Below, in pieces: positions 53,351-63,464 of a DNA stretch of 64,000 nt. The first letter of the stretch is position 1. Each line of letters starts with the position of its first letter. The translations under genes were made by a program, and so were the position numbers. This stretch comes from Aquipseudomonas alcaligenes NBRC 14159 (GTDB lineage Bacteria > Pseudomonadota > Gammaproteobacteria > Pseudomonadales > Pseudomonadaceae), in NCBI RefSeq assembly GCF_000467105.1, contig NZ_BATI01000006.1, positions 219,950 to 283,949 on the forward strand, written 5' to 3'. Under the pieces are notes generated by a model. It ran no database searches, had not been told where the DNA came from, and worked only from the letters and a program-made list of their open reading frames with translations.

Positions 53351-53767
53351 TCAGAGGGCGATCTCGACCTCATCGATCTTCCAGCCATCCTCCCAGACCA
53401 GAATCACCTTGTGTTTCTCAGGCTCGGCCGCGGCCTTGCCACAACTGTCGGTCTGCGCGTACAGGAGTTCGGCTCGTTGTTCCTGCACCTGCTGCGATTG
53501 CAGCTGCAGGGTCTTGCAGCGCGCGACTTCACGAGAAAACTGCAGATAGCTGGCGATCATCTGCTCCCGTCCTGACTCTCCCGCCGGCAGAGCTGCCAGG
53601 CGTGCCTCGACCTGAGCACGCTTGCGCGCGGAGAAGTGGGCGGCGTCATCGGTAAACGAGATGCCGTCGATCACCCGCTGGTTATAACGCTCATAGAACT
53701 GGCTGGGTGACTCGGGCTCGGCACAGCCAACCAGCAACAGCGCAATCCAGATCCATTGGAATTTCAT
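53351..53767 (-). CDS. Small predicted lipoprotein, 138 aa
   Basis: The signal MKFQWIWIALLLVGC is lipidated at Cys15, followed by Ala-Glu. The mature protein is mostly helical and charged (FSARKRAQVEARLAALPAG) with two cysteines that could pair, and ends in VILVWEDGWKIDEVEIAL. No family recognised, though the terminal strand pair is reminiscent of DUF4878-like or NTF2-type small domains. It lies 11 bases downstream of the cNMP/rhodanese gene and is probably co-transcribed. Confidence 0.75.
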   Translation of the reverse strand: MKFQWIWIALLLVGCAEPESPSQFYERYNQRVIDGISFTDDAAHFSARKRAQVEARLAALPAGESGREQMIASYLQFSREVARCKTLQLQSQQVQEQRAELLYAQTDSCGKAAAEPEKHKVILVWEDGWKIDEVEIAL

Positions 53768-53778
53768 CGTTCAGCTCC

Positions 53779-54888
53779 TCAGTGGCTGCGCTCGGTGCGT
53801 CCACCGGAACGCGCCAGATAGCCCGGACCGCTCTCGCACAGCAGTCCCGCGCGCTGCACCGCCGGCAGCGCGTCGAGACCGTCGCGCAGGGCGTAGGCGG
53901 AAAAGCCCAGTTGCGACAACAGGAACACCGCGCTGGCGCTGCGCTTGCCGCTGTCGCAGTAGCACAGGTAGGTCTTGCTCTTGTCCAGCAGGCGCACTTT
54001 CAGGCGCAGCAGGTGCAGTGGCATGTTCAGCGCCTGCTGGGCATGCGCCTGCTCGTACTCGGCCTGCAGGCGCACATCCAGCCACTGGGCACCGCTCGAC
54101 AGCAGACGAGCCGCCTCGCCGAAGGACACCTCGTCGACCACCGGCGCCTTGAGCAGAGCGAAGAAGTCCTGGCGATCCAGGCGCAGTACCACGCCGGGTT
54201 CGATCAGGGTGACGGTGGCGTTGCGCGGCTGATCGGACAACAGGGCCTCTTCACCGAAGCAGGCCCCGACCTCCAGCTCGGCCAGGACCTGGCGACCGGC
54301 GTCGCCGCCGCGGAATACCTCGGCGCGGCCACTCTTGAGGAAATAGCAGCAGTCGCCCGCCTCACCTTCGACCAGCACACGGCTGCCGGCCGGCAGGTCG
54401 ATCGGCCGCAGGCGATCGAGCATGGCGCGCACATTGGCCGGAGGTACCTTGGTGAACAGCGGGTTCTCCAGCAGGCGCTCCAGCCATTCGACATCGTCGC
54501 CGTTGCTGCCCAGATCGAGCAGCAGGTCGTGGTAGGCCAGGCGCCAGGTGAGCAGACGACTGAGGTTGGCCGAATCGAGCATCAGCACGCTGGCATCGCT
54601 CAGCGCACGCACCTCGTGCTGGCGCGGCAGGCTCGGCGACAACGGATGGCAGCTGGCCTCGCTGCCGGCCTGCAGACGCTCCTCGCCGCCGGCGGCATCG
54701 CGCAGCATCAACTCGCCGGACAGCAGGTAATAGGTGGTCCGGGCCTGATCGCCCTGGCGGAACAGCAGCTGGCCGGCCAGCAGGTGCTGCGGCACCAGTT
54801 GTGGACGCAGCTCGCGCCACTGCTGCTCGGAAAGCACGTTGAGCGGAGTAAAGCTGCGCAGCTGTTCGGGATTCAGCGGCTCGGTCAT
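53779..54888 (-). CDS. Cyclic-nucleotide-binding (two domains) and rhodanese fusion protein
   Basis: A 369-aa cytoplasmic protein. Domain 1 (about 20-120, LLAGQLLFRQGDQARTTYYLLSGE) and domain 2 (about 145-245, LPAGSRVLVEGEAGDCCYFLKSG, then CFGEEALLSDQPRNATV) are Crp-type cNMP folds; only domain 2 has the FGE/RNA phosphate-binding cassette. A rhodanese domain follows (about 260-350) with active-site loop CYCDSGKRS. There is no DNA-binding helix-turn-helix. A role linking nucleotide sensing to sulfur transfer is plausible but unproven. The start at 54888 follows AAGGACAGG. Confidence 0.86.
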   Translation of the reverse strand: MTEPLNPEQLRSFTPLNVLSEQQWRELRPQLVPQHLLAGQLLFRQGDQARTTYYLLSGELMLRDAAGGEERLQAGSEASCHPLSPSLPRQHEVRALSDASVLMLDSANLSRLLTWRLAYHDLLLDLGSNGDDVEWLERLLENPLFTKVPPANVRAMLDRLRPIDLPAGSRVLVEGEAGDCCYFLKSGRAEVFRGGDAGRQVLAELEVGACFGEEALLSDQPRNATVTLIEPGVVLRLDRQDFFALLKAPVVDEVSFGEAARLLSSGAQWLDVRLQAEYEQAHAQQALNMPLHLLRLKVRLLDKSKTYLCYCDSGKRSASAVFLLSQLGFSAYALRDGLDALPAVQRAGLLCESGPGYLARSGGRTERSH

Positions 54889-54904
54889 CGACACCTGTCC
54901 TTCA

Positions 54905-55858
54905 TTATTCTCGGCGCACTGCGGCCAGTTCTTCCAGGCGTTGGGCCATGGCCCGGCGCCCCTGCAGGCCTCCGGTGTGGAGCAAGAGCAGGCGCGTACC
55001 CGGAGCAAAGTAACCGGCCTCCACCTCGTCGCGCAATGCCAGCAGCGCCTTGCCGGTATAGAGAGGCTCCAGCGGCAAGCCGGCGCTACGCTCGCCATCG
55101 TCGATGAGCTGCGCCAGGCGCGCATCCACCTTGCCGAAACCGCCCAGGCTGGCGTCCAGCAAACGATAGCCGCGATCAGCCAGACCGGCCTCGCCCAGCA
55201 TGGCCGGCACGGCCTGCTCCACCCCATGCCCGGGCGGCACGGCCATAGCGACATGCACCATCCGTGCGCCCTGCTCGCCCATCACCAGGCCGGCGGCCGT
55301 GGTGCCGGTGCCGGCGGCCAGCCACCAGCCGTGGTAGTCGGCCCAGCCCAGCGCACCCAGTTGCTGCCTGGCCATCTCGACGATCGCCGCGCAGGACCTT
55401 GCCGCCAGCAGCCCGCCTCCGCCCTCGTCGACGGGCAACAACTGCGGGTAGCGCTCGCGCCAGGGCTGCCAGAAGTCAGGGCTGTGGCGCCGGCGATAGC
55501 CGCCATAACCGAGCCAGTGCAGCTGCATGCCGAAGGCCTGCAGGTCGCGCACCGTTGGCGTGTCCTGCGCCTCGCCGCGCAGCAGGCCGACGGTGGCGAA
55601 GCCGAAGCGCTGGCCGGCCGCGGCCAGGGCATGCAGGTGATTGGAGTGGGCACCGCCCAGGCTGATCAGCCCGTCGGCACCAGCTGCGGAGGCAGCCTCG
55701 ATGTGCGGCCTGAGCTTGAACCATTTGTTGCCGGACAGCAGCGGGTCAAGCAGATCGAGGCGCAATACAGCCAGCTCGACGCCGGCCCGTACCGACCAGT
55801 CGAATGAAAGTGCTTGCAGGGGCGCAGCAGGAATCCAGTGCGGAGCGGTGAAGGGCAT
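54905..55858 (-). CDS. PLP-dependent D-cysteine desulfhydrase/ACC deaminase-family enzyme
   Basis: A 317-aa fold-type II PLP enzyme. Lys45 in SGNKWFKL should bind PLP; SLGGAHSNHLHALA is the conserved loop around it, and GTGTTAAG near residue 190 binds the phosphate. Members deaminate 1-aminocyclopropane-1-carboxylate or split D-cysteine to pyruvate, sulfide and ammonia; key residues do not allow me to choose, but D-cysteine activity is the more usual one in pseudomonads. Its neighbour carries a rhodanese domain, which would fit a sulfur theme. Confidence 0.82.
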   Translation of the reverse strand: MPFTAPHWIPAAPLQALSFDWSVRAGVELAVLRLDLLDPLLSGNKWFKLRPHIEAASAAGADGLISLGGAHSNHLHALAAAGQRFGFATVGLLRGEAQDTPTVRDLQAFGMQLHWLGYGGYRRRHSPDFWQPWRERYPQLLPVDEGGGGLLAARSCAAIVEMARQQLGALGWADYHGWWLAAGTGTTAAGLVMGEQGARMVHVAMAVPPGHGVEQAVPAMLGEAGLADRGYRLLDASLGGFGKVDARLAQLIDDGERSAGLPLEPLYTGKALLALRDEVEAGYFAPGTRLLLLHTGGLQGRRAMAQRLEELAAVRRE

Positions 55859-55926
55859 GCGGATGAATCCGGTCGGAGTCAGGCGCCGCAGTGGCGGCGC
55901 CTGTGATGATAACCGGATGCGGCGCC

Positions 55927-57291
55927 TCAGCTGACGGTGCGCAGCCGCGCGCCGGCCTTGTGCCGGGCGCAGCAGTTGGATTCGCCGACCACAAAGCGAC
56001 TGGGCGTCTCGACCCGGTCGATCGGCATGGCGCAGCGCTCGCCGGACGGCAGGCTGGCCTCGCAGGTCGGCTGCTGGTAGTGCGCCAGCCACTGGCGGTA
56101 TTGCTCCTCGGAAACGAAGCACTTGGCCGCCGCGTAGCTCATGGGGTTGTTCTGGTAGCGGGCGATGTCCTGCAGCGGGATGGTCAGGTGGCCGGCACCC
56201 GGGTGGTAGACGACGAAGACCACGCCGAGCTTGGCCAGGCGCTCGAGAATCTGCTCGCCGCCCTGGCTGGCCAGCTCGTCACGCTCACGCTTGAGACGTT
56301 CCAGCTCCTGTTGCAGCTGCGTCTCCTGCTCGGCACGGTAGGCCAGCTCGACGTCGCGGATCGCCACCTGCTCGCGGGCCTCGGCCAAGGCAGCGGCAAC
56401 TCGCGCCTGCAGCTCGGAGTCGAACTGGGAGCGCAGGATATCGGCCTCGGTGCGGCCATGGCGTTCCAGATCGCGCAGCTGTTTGGCCAACTCTTCGCGG
56501 GTCTGCTGCATGCTGTCGGCCTGGGCCCCGAGCTGCGCCTTGAGGTTGTTGTTCAGTTCCTCCTGCTGCCGCAGCGCCTGGTGCAGGTTGTGGATCTCGG
56601 CCTGCAACGCCCGCTGGCGCTCCTCGCCAGCCAGCTTGAGGCGCGCCAGCTCCTCCTCGTACTGCTTGCCCAGGGTACTGATGCGCAGACGCTGCTGCTT
56701 GATCAGCTGGGCAGTCTTCAGGCGATGCTCCTGCTCCTTCTGCTCGGCCCGCTTGTCGGCCTCCTCGCGCGCGGGATCGGGTGCCTGCCACTTGTCTTCG
56801 GCAGCCACCTGCAGGCGCTCGGCCAGCACCACCGGGGCGTCCTCCTCCACCAGCAGGCCGAGGGCGTTGCGCTTGGCGGCATCGCGCACCAGCACCAGGT
56901 CGTTCTTGCCGGGCGCCAGGCTCGGGTCCCACAGGTGCATCTGGTGCCAGGACACCGGGCACTGGCTGCGGCAGGCCAGGCGGATCGGGCCTGCGCCCAG
57001 GTCCGGGCCACGCCCGGCATTGTCGGCCAGGTGGCGCAGCGGCAGGTTCCAGCCCTTGTCGGCGGCGCCGTGCTCGTCGAAATCCAGGTAGAAGAACACC
57101 ACGGCGCGCACCAGCAGGCGCGGATTGATCAGTACATAGGCCAGGCGCATCTGCTGATCGGCGAACTCGGGCATGTTCACCACGTTGTCGAGCAGCGCCT
57201 CGAATTCGGGAAACAGCATTTCCTTGCAGACGCCGCGGTCATTGAAGAACAGCACCGCTTCGACCATCTGCGCTTTGTTCTGCATGCTCAT
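55927..57291 (-). CDS. Long coiled-coil cytoplasmic protein, unknown function
   Basis: A 454-aa protein without signal or membrane segment. The N-terminal 150 residues are globular (LFPEFEALLDNVVNMPEF, VFFYLDFDEHG). Residues 170-345 are an almost unbroken heptad-rich coiled coil (KKEQEHRL-like charged runs). The C-terminal 100 residues contain cysteines and histidines (CEASLPSGERCAMP, GESNCCARHKAG) that may bind zinc. A homologue lies at the same position, next to fadH, in P. aeruginosa as I recall. GAGG precedes the ATG at 57291. Confidence 0.78.
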   Translation of the reverse strand: MSMQNKAQMVEAVLFFNDRGVCKEMLFPEFEALLDNVVNMPEFADQQMRLAYVLINPRLLVRAVVFFYLDFDEHGAADKGWNLPLRHLADNAGRGPDLGAGPIRLACRSQCPVSWHQMHLWDPSLAPGKNDLVLVRDAAKRNALGLLVEEDAPVVLAERLQVAAEDKWQAPDPAREEADKRAEQKEQEHRLKTAQLIKQQRLRISTLGKQYEEELARLKLAGEERQRALQAEIHNLHQALRQQEELNNNLKAQLGAQADSMQQTREELAKQLRDLERHGRTEADILRSQFDSELQARVAAALAEAREQVAIRDVELAYRAEQETQLQQELERLKRERDELASQGGEQILERLAKLGVVFVVYHPGAGHLTIPLQDIARYQNNPMSYAAAKCFVSEEQYRQWLAHYQQPTCEASLPSGERCAMPIDRVETPSRFVVGESNCCARHKAGARLRTVS

Positions 57292-57497
57292 GGATTTCCC
57301 TCAAGGCCATCAGGATCACGATCGGCGTACTACGGATCTGACCGTGCACGTGCATAACCTGCGAAGCAGGCGCAATCCCTTGTTTCGGGCAAGTCTAGGG
57401 GAAAAAGTAACGCGGGCAATGTGACTAGGTTGGCAGGCACCCGGCCACTATCCGGCTAGGGAGCAGTGGCAGGACGAAAGTGTGACGGGTTGGGCGT

Positions 57498-57929
57498 TCA
57501 GGCCGGCTTGGCCGCCAGGTACGGAGCCAGACGGCGCCCCATCTCCTCGCCGAGGGCCGCCAGACCGCTCATCGGACGCACCATCACTTCGAACTCGACG
57601 ATCTTGCCGGCTTCGTCGAAGCGGATCATGTCGATGCCCTTGAGCTCGCGCCCGCCGACCTTGGCGGAAAACTCCAGAACCACATTGAGGCCATCGGCGC
57701 TGACCAGCTCACGGTGATAGGCGAAGTCCTCGAACACCTGCAGCACGGTATTGAGAATCAGGTTGACCACCGGCGCGCCCGGATAGGGGTTGTGCGCCAT
57801 GGGCGAGCGGAACACCGCCTGCGGGTGCAGCAGCTCCGGCAGCGGGCTCAGGTCCTGGGCGGCGACGAACTGGTGCCAGCGCTGCAGGCTGGCGGCTGCG
57901 GCGGGTTGCAATTGAAGATCGGTGGACAT
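57498..57929 (-). CDS. NTF2-like (SnoaL-type) protein
   Basis: A 143-aa protein with the cone-shaped NTF2-like fold pattern: helix RWHQFVAAQDLSPLPELL, then strands (AVFRSPMAH, NVVLEFSAKVGG, KGIDMIRFDEAGKIVEFEVMV). AGGAG is eight bases before ATG 57929. Members bind small ligands or act as isomerases and dehydratases; no substrate can be named. It lies 64 bases downstream of fadH beyond a terminator, so it may be transcribed separately. Confidence 0.8.
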   Translation of the reverse strand: MSTDLQLQPAAAASLQRWHQFVAAQDLSPLPELLHPQAVFRSPMAHNPYPGAPVVNLILNTVLQVFEDFAYHRELVSADGLNVVLEFSAKVGGRELKGIDMIRFDEAGKIVEFEVMVRPMSGLAALGEEMGRRLAPYLAAKPA

Positions 57930-57957
57930 CGGCTTCTCCTTATTGTTGTGAGCCACA

Positions 57958-57986
57958 AAGAAAACGCCCCGCACTGGGCGGGGCGT
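57958..57986 (-). terminator. Intrinsic terminator of fadH
   Basis: ACGCCCCGC (57964-57972) is an inverse copy of GCGGGGCGT (57978-57986) around ACTGG. On the minus strand TTTTCTTTG follows. Confidence 0.88.
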
Positions 57987-57993
57987 CTGTCGA

Positions 57994-60132
<2,139 letters not shown>

Positions 60133-60228
60133 CTAAATGCACAACTTATTGATCATAAATGACAGCACGACTAGGCAAGGCCGTCGCCTTGGCCTAGTCT
60201 GGCACCGTCTCTCGCACCAGGTTTACCC

Positions 60229-61344
60229 ATGCTCACCCTGCTCCGCCGCAGCCTGCTCGTGCTGCTCGCCTTGGCCCTGATCGCCTACGCCACCTGGATC
60301 CAGTGGCGCCCGACCAGTTTCTTCCTCAGCGACCTGCGCAGCTCGCTGGCCTTCAGCCAGGGCCAGGACAGCGGCCGTGGCAACCTGCTGGGCATTCAGC
60401 CGGAACTGCAGGGCGCCGACTACCGCAGCGCGCTGCACCTGCACCGCAAGCTGTCCGCCTACCTGGACCAGGCCAGGCAGCAGGGCCTGCTCAACCCGAA
60501 GACGGTGGTGGTGCTGCCCGAGCATATCGGCACCTGGCTGGTGGCCGTCGGCGAGAAGCGCGAAGTGTTCGCTGCCCGCGACCTGGCCGAGGCACGCATC
60601 TGGCTGGGTCTCAGCCACCCACTGGAGCTGCTGCGGGCACTGTTCGCCAACCAGGGCACGGCGCGCTTCAGTGATGCCCTGCTACGGATGAAGGCCCGGC
60701 AAATGGCCGACGACTACCAGAGCCTGTTCGGCGGCCTGGCCGAAACCTATGGCGTGAGCATAGTCGCCGGCTCCATCGTGCTGCCCGAGCCCAGCGTGGT
60801 CGACGGCGTGCTGCAGGTCGGTGATGGCCCGCTGTACAACGTCAGCCTGGTGTTCGGCAGCGATGGCCTGCCGCTCGGCCAGCCGCAGCGCAAGGTACTG
60901 CCGCACCGCGAGGAGGACAGCTTCACCGCCGCAGCCTCCGACCAGGCCCTGCAGGTGGTGACCACTCCGGCCGGACGCCTAGGCGTATTGATCGGTACCG
61001 ACAGCTGGCGCGCGGAGAGCTATGCGCCGCTGATCGCCCAGCAGGTCGAACTGCTCGCCGTGCCGGCCTACCTGCCCGGCAACGGCCACTGGAATGAAGT
61101 CTGGAGTGGCACCCCCAGCGACCTGCGCAGCCGCGCCAATCCGCTCAGCGAGGGCCAGGCCTGGCTGCATCACTCGCTGCCCATGCAGCTGGCGCCGAGT
61201 GGCGCGCGTGCCGGCATGGCGGTTTTCCTGCGCGGCCAGCTGTGGAACCTCGGCAGCGACGGGCGCAGCCTGGCGGTGACGCCAGCAGGCACGCAGCTGG
61301 TGGAAGAAGCCCCAGGCGCGCGCCTGTTCAACCTGTGGCTGTGA
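60229..61344 (+). CDS. Nitrilase-fold protein lacking the catalytic cysteine
   Basis: A 371-aa protein with one N-terminal membrane helix (residues 7-23) and a carbon-nitrogen hydrolase fold, probably in the periplasm. The triad glutamate (Glu98 in VLPEHIG) and lysine (Lys222 in PQRKVLPHRE) are present, but the cysteine position reads glycine: LGVLIGTDSW, Gly256, where active members have ICYD or similar. It is therefore likely inactive or changed in chemistry. It is divergent from fadH and one base upstream of an AraC regulator gene, so they are co-transcribed. Confidence 0.8.
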   Translation: MLTLLRRSLLVLLALALIAYATWIQWRPTSFFLSDLRSSLAFSQGQDSGRGNLLGIQPELQGADYRSALHLHRKLSAYLDQARQQGLLNPKTVVVLPEHIGTWLVAVGEKREVFAARDLAEARIWLGLSHPLELLRALFANQGTARFSDALLRMKARQMADDYQSLFGGLAETYGVSIVAGSIVLPEPSVVDGVLQVGDGPLYNVSLVFGSDGLPLGQPQRKVLPHREEDSFTAAASDQALQVVTTPAGRLGVLIGTDSWRAESYAPLIAQQVELLAVPAYLPGNGHWNEVWSGTPSDLRSRANPLSEGQAWLHHSLPMQLAPSGARAGMAVFLRGQLWNLGSDGRSLAVTPAGTQLVEEAPGARLFNLWL

Positions 61345-61345
61345 C

Positions 61346-62386
61346 GTGAAACCGGCCCGCGTGCGCCTCGGCGACCTCTCCGTCGCCTTCGTCCATGGAC
61401 TGGTGGATGCCCTGGCAGAAAAGGGCATCGCCGCCGACGAGCTGCTGCGTCAATTCCGCCTGGACGATGCGCGCCTGGCCCTGCCGCGCGAGCGCCTGTC
61501 GATCCCGCGCTACATGCGCCTGGGCCACAGTGCCATCCAGCTGTGCGGCGATGCCGCGCTGGGTCTGGAGATGGGTCGCCACAGCCGCATCGGCCAGGCC
61601 GGCCTGGCGGGCGTCACCGCCGCCCAGGCGCCGACCCTGCGCGAGGCCGCGCGCACGCTGATCCGCTTCGAGCCGCTGTACGCCCACAACTACCGCGGCC
61701 AGTCGAGCTTTGTCGAGGACGCCAGCGGTGCCTGGCTGAGCTTCTACTCGATCAGCCCGTACAACGCCTTCAATCGCTTCGTGGTGGATTCGGTGCTGTC
61801 CAGCTGGCACCACCAGCTGGGCGCCCTGCTCGGCGGAACGCTGGCACTGGAACGCGTGGAAATCGAATTTCCCGCGCCGGACTATGCCGAGCGCTATGAA
61901 CGCTGCTTCGGTTGCCCGGTGGAGTTCGGCGCCGGGCACAACCGCCTGCGCCTGGGCCTGGGCAGCCTCAACCAGGCACTGTCGCAACACTGCCCGAGCA
62001 CCTGGCAGCAGATGCTGGAGCTGGCCGAGCGCGAGCTGGAACAGCTGACCCGCACCCGCAGCCTGCGCGAGCGCATCATCCACCTGCTGGGCCCGATGCT
62101 GCACGGCCGCGAGCCGGAACTGGAAGAAGTGGCGAGCAAGCTGCAGCTGCCGAGCTGGACGCTGCGGCGCAAACTGGCCGAGGAAGGCACGCAGTTCCGC
62201 ACCCTGCTCAATGAAACGCGGCGCGACCTGGCAATGGCCTATATCCGCGATACCGAACTGGCGTTCGGCGAAATCGCCTACCTGCTCGGATTCGCCTCGG
62301 CCGAGGCCTTCCAGCGCGCCTTCAAGCGCTGGAGCGGGCAGACGCCCGGAGAGTTTCGCCGCGGCCAGCGCCTGCAGCCGAGCTAG
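61346..62386 (+). CDS. AraC-family transcriptional regulator (OruR-like)
   Basis: A 346-aa regulator with an N-terminal arabinose-binding-like domain of the OruR/PF12625 type (residues 20-205) and a C-terminal pair of helix-turn-helices (about 235-340: EEVASKLQLPSWTLRRKLAEEG, FGEIAYLLGFASAEAFQRAFKRWSG). GTG is the start, two bases after the stop of the nitrilase-fold gene. It may control itself, its neighbour or the divergent fadH; the 200-base fadH-nitrilase interval would be the place to look. Confidence 0.87.
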   Translation: MKPARVRLGDLSVAFVHGLVDALAEKGIAADELLRQFRLDDARLALPRERLSIPRYMRLGHSAIQLCGDAALGLEMGRHSRIGQAGLAGVTAAQAPTLREAARTLIRFEPLYAHNYRGQSSFVEDASGAWLSFYSISPYNAFNRFVVDSVLSSWHHQLGALLGGTLALERVEIEFPAPDYAERYERCFGCPVEFGAGHNRLRLGLGSLNQALSQHCPSTWQQMLELAERELEQLTRTRSLRERIIHLLGPMLHGREPELEEVASKLQLPSWTLRRKLAEEGTQFRTLLNETRRDLAMAYIRDTELAFGEIAYLLGFASAEAFQRAFKRWSGQTPGEFRRGQRLQPS

Positions 62387-62395
62387 ACAGCGGCC

Positions 62396-62482
62396 TCACA
62401 GCTCGGTGGCGTCCTCGGCAGGCTCGGCCGGGTCGTGATCGATGGCGTGGGATTCCAGCAGCTCTTCGACGTAGTCATCCAT
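62396..62482 (-). CDS. Small open reading frame, 28 aa, with strong ribosome site
   Basis: MDDYVEELLESHAIDHDPAEPAEDATEL: acidic, no signal or membrane segment. It is included because AGGAGG stands eight bases before the ATG at 62482, a near-perfect ribosome site in an otherwise empty 240-base interval. Function unknown. Confidence 0.45.
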   Translation of the reverse strand: MDDYVEELLESHAIDHDPAEPAEDATEL

Positions 62483-62588
62483 TGGGGCTTCCTCCTGTCG
62501 TTGGTCGAGATTGAAACAAAGACCATGCCAACAGACTGAAGATTCCCGATGACAGCGCGATGACGGCAGAAAATTTTCCGCCAGATGC

Positions 62589-62622
62589 GAAAAGCCCCCA
62601 GCTCTTGCGAGCTGAGGGCTTC
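62589..62622 (-). terminator. Intrinsic terminator of the tRNA unit
   Basis: AAGCCCCCAGCTC (62592-62604) pairs with GAGCTGAGGGCTT (62609-62621), one mismatch, loop TTGC. On the minus strand TTTTC follows. Confidence 0.85.
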
Positions 62623-62630
62623 TCTTTATA

Positions 62631-62707
62631 TGGCGCAGCGGACGGGACTCGAACCCGCGACCCCCGGCGTGACAGGCCGGTATTCTAACCGACTGAACTA
62701 CCGCTGC
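62631..62707 (-). tRNA. tRNA-Asp (GTC)
   Basis: A 77-base tRNA including an encoded CCA. The acceptor stem is GCAGCGG with CCGCTGC and discriminator G; the anticodon loop CCTGTCACG gives GTC; the T-loop GGTTCGAGTCC is standard. It is 22 bases downstream of tRNA-Val on the same strand, and the two form one unit. Confidence 0.96.
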
Positions 62708-62729
62708 GCGTCGGTTCTCGCAAGAGACA

Positions 62730-62805
62730 TGGTGGGTGATGACGGGATCGAACCGCCGACCCTCTGCTTGTAAGGCAGATGCTCTCCCGGCTGAGCTAAT
62801 CACCC
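62730..62805 (-). tRNA. tRNA-Val (TAC)
   Basis: A 76-base tRNA with encoded CCA. The acceptor stem is GGGTGAT with ATCACCC and discriminator A; the anticodon loop CTTACAA gives TAC; the D-loop (AGCTCAGCCGGGAGAGC) and T-loop (GGTTCGATCCC) are standard. Confidence 0.96.
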
Positions 62806-62951
62806 GAGTAGCCTTGCGAGGTGGCGAAATTTACGCACCCCCCTCTCCTAAGTCAACACCCTGCTTGAATTTTTTTCTTCGGGGCGATTTTCAGGAGGCT
62901 TTTCACGGTGCCCGATCCGGGTGCCGCAGGCACCCGAGTGGTGCACGGGAG

Positions 62952-63464
62952 TCAGCCGGCACGCAGCAGCAGGCGGGTGCTGACCAAGCCCTTTTCCGCC
63001 CGCTCCAGCCCCGCTTCCTCGACCCGCACGCCCTGCTCCTCCAGGCTGATCAGCCAACGCAGCAGACGCGCGAAGTCGGTGGGCTGCAGGCTGACCTGCA
63101 GGCCGCCATCGCCCTGGTTGTCCAGGCGCTCGATGTTCAGGCCCTGGCCGGCCGCGCTGCCGGTGATCAGCCCCTGCAGCGCGGCGGGGTCGATATTGAC
63201 CTGTGGCTTGCCCTGCAGTGCCCGCACCTGCGGCGCGTGCTCCTGCAGATAGGCATGCAGCGCACGCTGCTGCTGCAGGAAACCACGGGCCTGCTCGAGG
63301 TTCTGGCTGACCGGCCGCCACAGCAGCAGATACAGCAGCACCAGCAGCAGGAAGCCACCGAGCAGGCCCAGCGCCAGGCGGTCGCGCGGCGGCAGCGCAT
63401 GCCAGCGCGCGACAAGGGGATTGCTGGCGAGTTGAGCCTGCAGGCGCATGGTCAGATCGCTCAT
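62952..63464 (-). CDS. xcpZ: Type II secretion system protein M (XcpZ/GspM)
   Basis: A 170-aa bitopic inner-membrane protein: a short cytoplasmic N-terminus, one helix near residues 30-50 (LALGLLGGFLLLVLLYLLLW) and a periplasmic ferredoxin-like domain. It pairs with XcpY/GspL in the inner-membrane platform of the Xcp secreton that exports folded enzymes. Its ATG overlaps the stop of xcpY (ATGA). It is the last gene of the xcp operon here. Confidence 0.9.
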   Translation of the reverse strand: MSDLTMRLQAQLASNPLVARWHALPPRDRLALGLLGGFLLLVLLYLLLWRPVSQNLEQARGFLQQQRALHAYLQEHAPQVRALQGKPQVNIDPAALQGLITGSAAGQGLNIERLDNQGDGGLQVSLQPTDFARLLRWLISLEEQGVRVEEAGLERAEKGLVSTRLLLRAG

